Below are positions 1-4,701 of a DNA stretch of 6,214 nt, one piece after another. The stretch lies in the NCBI GenBank assembly GCA_964580075.1, contig CAZOJL010000186.1, positions 1-6,214 of the forward strand, in the 5' to 3' direction. The notes below the pieces were generated by a model. The model saw nothing but the letters and a program-made list of their open reading frames with translations. It did not search any database and had not been told where the DNA came from. The translations under genes and the position numbers were made by a program. Source of the stretch: VGWG01 sp964580075 (GTDB lineage: Bacteria > Verrucomicrobiota > Kiritimatiellia > RFP12 > JAAYNR01). The stretch's first letter is position 1, and every line of letters begins with the position of its first letter.

Positions 1-92
1 CCACCGTCACGGATCGTCACATCCAAGACCTTGATTTCGGGCCGATAGGAAAGCCATCCCTTCGCGCCGACAGCCTCTGCTTTGTTTGCCAT
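1..92 (-). CDS. HMGL-like / DRE-TIM aldolase, 5' end only
   Basis: Only the first 30 codons are inside the window; the gene runs off the left edge. The start is ATG at 92 on the minus strand, with an AAGG-type ribosome binding site about 7 bases upstream, after a run of seven A. The visible N-terminus reads MANKAEAVG, then WLSYRPEIKVLDVTIRDGG. The segment VLDVTIRDGG is the first strand and metal/substrate loop (the D-x-T-x-R-D-G signature) of the HMG-CoA-lyase-like TIM-barrel family, which includes 4-hydroxy-2-oxovalerate aldolase, citramalate/isopropylmalate synthases and HMG-CoA lyase. The form TIRDGG, rather than TLRDGEQ, points to the aldolase-catalytic-domain branch and away from isopropylmalate synthase. 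The substrate cannot be told from 30 residues. It lies 105 bases downstream of ispG on the same strand, so it may be co-transcribed with it or use its own promoter (see 173-201). Confidence 0.72.
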   Translation of the reverse strand, partial: MANKAEAVGAKGWLSYRPEIKVLDVTIRDG

Positions 93-124
93 ACGGGAGC
101 CTTTTTTTGCGCGTGTGTCAGACC

Positions 125-144
125 GCCGGTTCTTCGCAACCGGC
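125..144 (-). other. Hairpin in the ispG-aldolase spacer
   Basis: Bases 125-131 (GCCGGTT) and 138-144 (AACCGGC) form a perfect 7-bp inverted repeat around a 6-base loop. Read on the minus strand, the RNA stem lies 33 bases before the aldolase start codon. An A-run, not a U-run, follows it, so it is not a normal intrinsic terminator in that direction. It would sit in the aldolase 5' leader, or serve as an mRNA processing or stability element between ispG and the aldolase gene. The repeat is seen directly; any function is inferred. Confidence 0.4.
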
Positions 145-172
145 ATCACGGGGGGTCTTTTCATGGGGCGTG

Positions 173-201
173 ATTGTGCCAGACTGACGCGGCGGCGTCA
201 A
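173..201 (-). promoter_or_regulatory. Possible promoter for the aldolase gene
   Basis: On the minus strand TTGACG (201-196) is followed after exactly 17 bases by CACAAT (178-173). A TG dinucleotide one base before that hexamer gives it an extended -10 form. The -35 box overlaps the ispG stop codon. Transcription would start near 166, leaving a leader of about 70 bases that includes the hairpin at 125-144. The -35 matches consensus at 5 of 6 positions and the -10 at 4 of 6. In a GC-rich genome this is suggestive but unproven. Confidence 0.35.
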
Positions 202-1301
202 GGCGAACCTGGCCACGCCTTCACCTGGTCGACCACCCGTGCGACAGCTTCCTGCTCGGGAATCACGGCAACCTGTTCGCCGCGGACGTAGAGGGCGAAC
301 TTGCCATTTCCGCCCGCCACGGCAATGTCGGCCCCGCGCGCTTCACCCGGGCCATTGACCAGACAGCCCATGATGGCGACATGCGGACGCGGCGCGTCGG
401 GCTGCTCGCGATAGTGGCGTTCCAGTTCGCGCTCCACCGCGGTGGCCACGGCCACCACATCGACCTGTGTCCGTCCGCAGGTGGGGCACGACGTGACGCT
501 TGCGCCCGAGGCCCGGAGACCGGCGGCGCGCAGCAACTCCACCCCCACCTTCACCTCGTTCAACGGCGTATCGGTAAGCGACACACGGATCGTGTCGCCC
601 AATCCCTCCAGCAGCAGGGCCCCCATCGCCACGCAGGATCGCACCGTTCCCGCCAGGAACGTCCCCGCCTCGGTCACGCCCAGATGCAGCGGATAGGCGG
701 TGCGCTCCGCCAGCAGCCGGTAGGCGGCCAGGGTGCGGGGGACATCGGACGCCTTCACCGAGATCTTGATCTCCGCGTATCCCGCGACCTCCAGCAGCGC
801 CACATGCCGCAGCGCGCTCTCGACCAGCGCTTCGGCGGTCGGCGCGCCGTGGTGTTCCAGGATGTCGCGTTCCAGCGAGCCGCTGTTGACCCCGATGCGG
901 ATGGGGATCTTTCGCGGCCGCGCCGCGTCCACCACCGCGCGCACCTGTTCGGCGCCGCCGATATTACCCGGGTTGATCCGCAGCCCGTCCACCCCGGCGT
1001 CAACGGCCGACAAGGCGAGACGATAGTCGAAATGGATGTCGGCGACCAGCGGCACCTGAACCTGCCGTCGGATCGCCCGCAACGCGGCAGCCGCGTCGGT
1101 GTCGGGAACAGCCACGCGGACGATATCCGCCCCCGCCTGGGCCGCCTCCTGGATCTGTCTGACGGTCGCGACCACATCGCGGGTGTCGCTGTTGGTCATC
1201 GTCTGCACGCTCACCGGCGCGCCGCCGCCGATGGCGACGCCGCCCAGCCGGATCTGCCGGGTCCGGTCACGCGTTATCCCCCGCATGTCAGGTGTTGTCA
1301 T
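198..1301 (-). CDS. ispG: 4-hydroxy-3-methylbut-2-enyl-diphosphate synthase IspG (GcpE)
   Basis: IspG is the cytosolic [4Fe-4S] enzyme that reductively opens 2-C-methyl-D-erythritol 2,4-cyclodiphosphate to HMBPP, the penultimate step of the MEP isoprenoid pathway. The 367-residue product has the usual bacterial length (E. coli about 372) and no inserted middle domain. Visible family features are the N-terminal TRQIRLGGVAIGGGAPVSVQ segment with MTNSDT, the TIM-barrel segments VADIHFDYRLAL (about 86-97) and LRINPGNIG (107-115), and KISVKASD (179-186). The cluster cysteines are C272 and C275 in SCPTCGRTQ and C313 in MGCLVNGPGE, with the conserved Glu at 320. Start choice: ATG 1301 gives an N-terminus aligned in length with E. 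coli IspG. An in-frame GTG at 1325 would add 8 residues and has a better ribosome binding site (GGGGTGAT, 8 bases upstream), so it is a real alternative. The gene is divergent from greA and no strong promoter was recognised for it. Confidence 0.97.
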   Translation of the reverse strand: MTTPDMRGITRDRTRQIRLGGVAIGGGAPVSVQTMTNSDTRDVVATVRQIQEAAQAGADIVRVAVPDTDAAAALRAIRRQVQVPLVADIHFDYRLALSAVDAGVDGLRINPGNIGGAEQVRAVVDAARPRKIPIRIGVNSGSLERDILEHHGAPTAEALVESALRHVALLEVAGYAEIKISVKASDVPRTLAAYRLLAERTAYPLHLGVTEAGTFLAGTVRSCVAMGALLLEGLGDTIRVSLTDTPLNEVKVGVELLRAAGLRASGASVTSCPTCGRTQVDVVAVATAVERELERHYREQPDAPRPHVAIMGCLVNGPGEARGADIAVAGGNGKFALYVRGEQVAVIPEQEAVARVVDQVKAWPGSP

Positions 1302-1333
1302 AACGCCCCGCCGCTGCCAACACACCGGTTGCC

Positions 1334-1341
1334 ATCACCCC
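1334..1341 (-). promoter_or_regulatory. Ribosome binding site that favours a GTG start for ispG
   Basis: GGGGTGAT on the minus strand is one base away from the anti-Shine-Dalgarno complement GGAGGTGAT. It sits 8 bases before the in-frame GTG at 1325. The ATG at 1301 has only a GGGG four bases upstream, which is too close to work well. This site makes the 375-residue form of IspG plausible. Confidence 0.4.
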
Positions 1342-1346
1342 GTCAA

Positions 1347-1460
1347 ACCGCCCTTGTCCACCCGGAACAGGCATACTCCCTCCCATGCGTGCTGATTGAT
1401 GTCGCATTCTTGTCTTCCTCACCGTTCACCAGCCAGCAGAATACCGCCCTTGGACACCCG
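1347..1460. repeat. Imperfect direct repeat pair in the ispG-greA divergent region
   Basis: Bases 1347-1364 and 1443-1460 match at 16 of 18 positions: ACCGCCCTTG, two variable bases, then a C and ACCCG. The offset is exactly 96 bp, both copies have the same orientation, and both lie upstream of ispG in non-coding DNA. The half-sites are not clearly palindromic. They could be operator sites for a regulator of ispG or greA, or a relic of a local duplication. The bases between and around the copies do not match. Confidence 0.5.
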
Positions 1461-1476
1461 AATGCAAGCGCCGCCT

Positions 1477-1494
1477 CATTTTCAACATTTTCAA
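1477..1494. repeat. Perfect 9-bp tandem repeat (CATTTTCAA x2)
   Basis: CATTTTCAA occurs twice without a gap (1477-1485 and 1486-1494) in an AT-rich patch of a GC-rich region. The second copy covers the predicted -35 region of the greA promoter. It could be an activator or repressor site, or an A/T-rich promoter-strengthening element. The repeat is certain; the role is inferred. Confidence 0.5.
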
Positions 1495-1516
1495 ACCATC
1501 CGCAACGTGTTATCAT
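1488..1516 (+). promoter_or_regulatory. Predicted extended -10 promoter of the greA-like gene
   Basis: TGTTATCAT (1508-1516) is an extended -10 element, TGn followed by TATCAT. A weak -35, TTTTCA at 1488-1493, lies 17 bases upstream. Transcription would start near 1523, giving a leader of about 40 bases before the ATG at 1563. The -10 overlaps the upstream in-frame ATG at 1515, so that ATG would not be in the mRNA. The segment 1510-1531 closely resembles the matching part of the hisG promoter (3625-3646). Confidence 0.5.
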
Positions 1517-1562
1517 GTATGCTCCTTTTTTGATCTTTGTCGAACTGGAGGACAGAAGCGTT

Positions 1563-3566
1563 ATGGATCGTACACCCGCCGAGACGACCCCCGATGTTCA
1601 TGAGTTGCTTGCAAACCAGCGCGCACAGGCCGCCGATCACGCGGACGACCGCGCATTCGGAAAAGCCTGCCGAGAGGCGGTTCACAAAATCTGCCAGGAC
1701 CGCACCATCACCGCCTTCGTCGACAGCGTCGCCTTTGGTGACGTGTCGCCGATCGAATCCTTCCGCCGGCTGGAGCTGCTCAAAGCCCTTCAGCCCGGCG
1801 TCTTTTGCAGCGATCGCACCTGGGGCTTCGGTGTCATCCAGAAGTTGGACGATTTTTACAAGAAGATCACCATCGATTTCGTCAGCAAACCCGGCCATCA
1901 GATGACCTACGCCTATGCCGCCGAGGCGCTGACACTGGTGGATGACAGCCACCTGCTCGTCCGCCGCCACAAGGACCCGGCGGAACTGGACGCCCTGCGC
2001 CGCGAGCGGCCGGACGAGATCGTCCGCCTCGCGCTGCGCAATTTCGGCCCGATGTCCGTAACCAAGCTCGAAAAAACACTCACCGATTCCCGCATCGTGA
2101 CCCCGACCCAGTGGAAAGCCTTCTGGGACGGGGCCCGCAAAGGACTGAAGCGCGACCCTCTGGTCGAGATTCCCGCCAAACGTGCCGACCCCATCACCAT
2201 CCGTACGCATGCCCAGAATTACGGCGATGCCTGGATGGCTTCCCTGGGTCGCGAACGGGACATTGCGCGCATCCTCACCCTGATCGGCGAACTCGAGACG
2301 CAGATGCCCGACAAAATCCCCGCCGCGACCGACGTCCTCTCCGACCGGCTCGCGTTCGGCCTGAAGGGAGCCTACAACACCGACCCGGGCACCTACGCCC
2401 GCCTGGCCATCACCGTTCAACGGCTGGGGCTTGCCACACCCGAGGCGACGCCGCTCAAGGCCCACCTCTGGGAAGACAACCGGTTTATCAAAGCCGCCGA
2501 GCAGATATCCGCCCGCGAAGCATCCGACTTGGCGGGGTACCTCCTCCGGGACGACGTGGCGGCGCAGCGGCGCATGACCGGCCTGCTGCCGAGCCTCCCC
2601 TACAACCTCGCGTGCGAAGTCTTGCAGATCCTGTATGGCAGCGCTGTTGACGGCGACGCGCAACGGCTCTGCCGCGCCATTCTCAGATCCGCCACGCCCC
2701 ATCCGGTGCTGCTCACCTGGGCGCTCCGCAACCGCGACGCGTTCGCCAACTGGAACCTCCCTTCGCTGTACGACCTCCTGATGCAGAGCATCAGCCTGCT
2801 CGAGGAGAAGCGCGCCTACGAAGCCCTGCGGATGCAGAACACCATTCGGCTCGTGTTTGACAATGTCAAGGGCTTTGACGCCGCGTTCACCGCGATGGAC
2901 CCCCTCCAGCGTCAGGCGATGTTTGAGCGGATTCAAGCCTCGCCAGCCTGGGATCCGGCGTCCCATCGCCACCTGCTCAACCACATGATCAAGATCGAGC
3001 CCAAACTCGCCGCGCGCCGCAAAACCAGCGCCACCGCGCAAGCGTCGGTCGTAACCCGGCTGACGTCGTGGCGCTCGCTCGCGGAACGCCAGCTCGCCTA
3101 CCGCCACTTGATCGAAGTCGTGCTGCCCAAGAACAGCCAGGACATCGCCACGGCGCGCAGCTACGGGGACCTCCGTGAAAACTTCGAGTATCAGTCCGCC
3201 AAACACCAGCAGGGGTTGCTGCTGCAGCGGCAGGCGGAGATGGATGGCGACCTCAAGCAGGTCAAGGGATCCGATTTCGCAGACGCCCCCACCGACAAGG
3301 CGGGAATGGGCTCCACGATCACGATCACCTTTCCCGACACCTCCAGCCGGACCTACACCATTCTCGGCGAGTGGGATCGCGATGAGGCGCTCAACATCAT
3401 CTCCTGCAGGAGCAGGCTGGCCCAATGCCTCGAAGGGAGGCAACCGGGTGACCGCGTCCTGATCCCCGGCGAGACGGACGACGTGCTGGTGACCGTCGCC
3501 GCCGTGGAACCGCTCTCCGCCGTGATCCGCGCCTGGATCGCGGCGCCTCCCCCCCCTGCGATCTGA
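1563..3566 (+). CDS. greA: Long GreA/GreB-family transcript-cleavage factor with large N-terminal extension
   Basis: The 667-residue product ends in a complete GreA-type module. Gre factors enter the RNA polymerase secondary channel and stimulate cleavage of backtracked RNA. The coiled-coil segment is about residues 500-575 and carries GDLRENFEY (535-543); D536 and E539 match the catalytic acidic pair at the GreA tip. An FKBP-like domain follows at about 580-645 (GSTITITF, ILGEWDRDEALNIIS, GDRVLIPG). Free-standing GreA is about 158 residues. Here some 490 residues precede it: a small domain around WGFGVIQKLDDFYKKITIDF (87-106) that looks SH3/KOW-like, then a long helical region with TQWKAFWDGARKGLKRD (182-198). 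Chlamydial GreA (about 715 residues) has the same layout. ATG 1563 is preferred because GGAGGA lies 10 bases upstream and the next in-frame ATG (1515) falls inside the predicted -10 box. The reading frame stays open far upstream, opposite ispG, but that part is not coding. The gene is probably transcribed alone. Confidence 0.93.
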   Translation: MDRTPAETTPDVHELLANQRAQAADHADDRAFGKACREAVHKICQDRTITAFVDSVAFGDVSPIESFRRLELLKALQPGVFCSDRTWGFGVIQKLDDFYKKITIDFVSKPGHQMTYAYAAEALTLVDDSHLLVRRHKDPAELDALRRERPDEIVRLALRNFGPMSVTKLEKTLTDSRIVTPTQWKAFWDGARKGLKRDPLVEIPAKRADPITIRTHAQNYGDAWMASLGRERDIARILTLIGELETQMPDKIPAATDVLSDRLAFGLKGAYNTDPGTYARLAITVQRLGLATPEATPLKAHLWEDNRFIKAAEQISAREASDLAGYLLRDDVAAQRRMTGLLPSLPYNLACEVLQILYGSAVDGDAQRLCRAILRSATPHPVLLTWALRNRDAFANWNLPSLYDLLMQSISLLEEKRAYEALRMQNTIRLVFDNVKGFDAAFTAMDPLQRQAMFERIQASPAWDPASHRHLLNHMIKIEPKLAARRKTSATAQASVVTRLTSWRSLAERQLAYRHLIEVVLPKNSQDIATARSYGDLRENFEYQSAKHQQGLLLQRQAEMDGDLKQVKGSDFADAPTDKAGMGSTITITFPDTSSRTYTILGEWDRDEALNIISCRSRLAQCLEGRQPGDRVLIPGETDDVLVTVAAVEPLSAVIRAWIAAPPPPAI

Positions 3567-3580
3567 TTCGGTCTGAATCA
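3564..3580 (+). other. Weak hairpin at the greA stop codon
   Basis: TGATTC (3564-3569) and GAATCA (3575-3580) form a 6-bp stem with a 5-base loop; the stem includes the TGA stop codon. No U-tract follows, so it is at best a weak or Rho-assisted 3' end. A second imperfect pairing, TTCGGT with ACCGGAA further downstream, competes with it. I see no convincing intrinsic terminator between greA and hisG. Confidence 0.25.
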
Positions 3581-3602
3581 ACCTGAAACCGGAATATTGC
3601 TG

Positions 3603-3631
3603 TTGCCATCCACTCGGTCGTTCGTTATGAT
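3603..3631 (+). promoter_or_regulatory. Predicted sigma-70-type promoter of hisG
   Basis: TTGCCA (3603-3608) and TATGAT (3626-3631) each match consensus at 5 of 6 positions and are separated by exactly 17 bases. This is the best promoter in the window. Transcription would start near 3636-3638, giving a leader of about 27 bases before the hisG ATG at 3665. The box excludes the upstream in-frame GTG at 3632 as a start. It implies that hisG and the genes after it are expressed independently of greA. Confidence 0.65.
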
Positions 3632-3664
3632 GTGTGCTTCTTTTCTCTGCAAATGAGGTTTTTG

Positions 3665-4534
3665 ATGCCCGTTATTCTCGGCCTGCCCAAAGGCAGCCTC
3701 CAAGAGGCCACGTTCAACATGCTGAAAAAGGCCGGCTTTTCCGTGTCGGTCGGCTCGCGTTCGTATATGCCGAGCGTGGACGATCCGGAATTGAGCTGCC
3801 GGTTGATCCGGGCGCAGGAGATCAGCCGCTATGTCGAACTCGGCGTGCTGGACGCCGGCATCACGGGATACGACTGGATTTACGAAAACAATTCGGACGT
3901 CGTCGAAGTCGCCGAGTTGATCTACTCCAAGCAAGGGATGCGCCCGGTGCGCTGGGTGGTCGCTGTTCCGGCGGAGTCATCTGTGAAAACGCCCAAAGAT
4001 CTGGCGGGGAAGCGGATCGCCACCGAGGCCGTCGGGCTGACCAAACGCTATCTCGCCAAACACGGCGTCGAAGCCGACGTCGAATTCTCGTGGGGCGCCA
4101 CCGAAGTCAAGGCCCCCGAGCTGGTTGACGCCATCGTTGAGCTGACCGAAACGGGTTCGTCGCTGCGCGCTAACAACCTGCGCATCGTCGACGTGGTATT
4201 GGAATCCACCACCCGTCTGATCGCCAACAAGAAGGCATGGCAGGATCCGGCAAAACGCGCCAAGGTCGAGCAGCTCGCGCTGCTTCTCGGCGGCGCGCTG
4301 GCGGCCGAATCCCGCGTGCTCCTGAAAATGAACGCGCCTGCCAAAGCACTCGACACGATCATGGCCATCCTGCCGGCGCTGCATGCCCCGACGGTAATGC
4401 CGCTCAGCGATTCAAACTGGCACGCTGTCGAAACGGTCGTGGATGAGAAGGTGGTGCGTGACATTATTCCCCATTTGCGCCGGGCCGGCGCGGAGGGGAT
4501 CATCGAACTGCCGTTGAACAAGGTCATCGTCTGA
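3665..4534 (+). CDS. hisG: ATP phosphoribosyltransferase HisG, long form
   Basis: HisG joins ATP and PRPP to make N1-(5-phosphoribosyl)-ATP, the first and feedback-controlled step of histidine synthesis in the cytosol. The product has 289 residues, the length of the long, HisZ-independent form. Landmarks are GLPKGSLQEATF (6-17), GVLDAGITGYDW (60-71), and the PRPP-binding loop DAIVELTETGSSLRANNL (155-172), which corresponds to the usual D-x-V-x-x-x-x-TG-x-[TS]-L pattern. A C-terminal ACT-like regulatory domain covers about 210-289 and ends GIIELPLNKVIV, as expected for the histidine-binding form. The start at ATG 3665 has GAGG (3654-3657) 7 bases upstream and gives the typical MPVILGLPKGSL beginning. 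GTG 3632 lies beside the predicted -10 box and is rejected; ATG 3653 would add only four residues. No other his gene is in the window, so it is not in a compact his operon here. Confidence 0.97.
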   Translation: MPVILGLPKGSLQEATFNMLKKAGFSVSVGSRSYMPSVDDPELSCRLIRAQEISRYVELGVLDAGITGYDWIYENNSDVVEVAELIYSKQGMRPVRWVVAVPAESSVKTPKDLAGKRIATEAVGLTKRYLAKHGVEADVEFSWGATEVKAPELVDAIVELTETGSSLRANNLRIVDVVLESTTRLIANKKAWQDPAKRAKVEQLALLLGGALAAESRVLLKMNAPAKALDTIMAILPALHAPTVMPLSDSNWHAVETVVDEKVVRDIIPHLRRAGAEGIIELPLNKVIV

Positions 4535-4540
4535 ACATGA

Positions 4541-4566
4541 ATGCGGGCATGCCCGGCCATGCGGGC
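4541..4566 (+). repeat. Palindrome and direct repeat in the leader of the small ribosomal gene
   Basis: CGGGCATGCCCG (4544-4555) is a perfect 12-bp palindrome. The 8-mer ATGCGGGC occurs at 4541-4548 and again at 4559-4566. Together they allow two exclusive pairings: the palindrome itself, or GCCCG (4551-4555) with CGGGC (4562-4566) around a 6-base loop. This lies in the 66-base hisG-to-small-gene spacer, about 20 bases ahead of the ribosome binding site. It could act as a regulatory or mRNA-processing structure. The repeats are seen directly; the function is inferred. Confidence 0.4.
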
Positions 4567-4585
4567 GTCCGCACGCCTGGAAGCC

Positions 4586-4592
4586 AAGGAGA
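4586..4592 (+). promoter_or_regulatory. Strong ribosome binding site of the small ribosomal-protein gene
   Basis: AAGGAGA with its GGAG core at 4588-4591 stands 9 bases before the GTG at 4601. It is one of the best Shine-Dalgarno matches in the window. It is the main non-homology evidence that the 29-codon frame is translated and that GTG 4601 is the start. Confidence 0.75.
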
Positions 4593-4600
4593 AGCAACAC

Positions 4601-4690
4601 GTGGGAACAATCAAAAAGAAACGCCGCGCGAAAATGTCCAAGCACAAGTATCGCAAGCGCCTGAAGTCCAACCGCCACAAGAACAAGTAA
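4601..4690 (+). CDS. bS22/mS38-like small ribosomal protein (AURKAIP1/COX24 domain)
   Basis: This is a 29-residue, extremely basic protein: 10 Lys and 5 Arg. It begins MGTIKKKRRAKMSKHKYRKR and ends NRHKNK. The pattern MGS/T-x-x-KKRR-x-x-M-x-K-x-K-[HY]-RK-x-L is that of the bacterial AURKAIP1/COX24-domain proteins, whose relatives are mycobacterial bS22 and mitochondrial mS38. Known members sit on the small ribosomal subunit near the decoding region, surrounded by 16S rRNA. By analogy this is a structural 30S protein. Start: GTG with AAGGAG 9 bases upstream. The TAA stop (4688-4690) overlaps the ribosome binding site of the TPR lipoprotein gene, so the two are probably translationally coupled. 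It follows hisG by 66 bases and probably shares its transcript. It is short enough to be missed by routine gene callers. Family membership is from motif recognition, not alignment. Confidence 0.85.
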   Translation: MGTIKKKRRAKMSKHKYRKRLKSNRHKNK

Positions 4691-4701
4691 GGCGCTGCCC
4701 A

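Noticed and set aside
132..160. Plus-strand intrinsic terminator: hairpin 125-144 followed by TCTTTT near 152-157.
   Set aside because: The T-rich stretch is separated from the stem by a run of G and is interrupted, and no plus-strand gene lies upstream.
171..178. Possible sigma-54 promoter (TGGCAC on the minus strand near 176-181).
   Set aside because: The required GC/TGC element at the correct spacing is absent; the sigma-70-like reading is better though still weak.
1441..1475. Minus-strand promoter for ispG using TTGCAT and TATTCT with 18-base spacing.
   Set aside because: The hexamers match consensus at only 3 and 4 of 6 positions, which is close to chance in this region.
174..1562. The greA reading frame is open for almost 1.4 kb upstream, opposite ispG, giving a nominal 1130-residue protein.
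   Set aside because: The upstream part is the antisense of an unmistakable ispG, has His/Arg/Gly-rich low-quality composition with no family resemblance, and a promoter plus a good ribosome binding site lie just ahead of ATG 1563.
1491..3581. A 696-codon open frame on the minus strand across greA.
   Set aside because: It is the antisense of a conserved gene with intact catalytic motifs. Long antisense frames are common in GC-rich DNA; the translation shows no recognisable domain.
3632..3664. GTG 3632 as the start of hisG.
   Set aside because: It lies directly after the predicted -10 box, upstream of the likely transcription start, and adds residues not seen in HisG proteins.
4537..4701. Upstream in-frame start at 4537 that would lengthen the TPR lipoprotein by 55 residues.
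   Set aside because: It would bury the signal peptide and lipobox inside the protein and run through the small ribosomal-protein gene in another frame. ATG 4702 gives a proper lipoprotein N-terminus.
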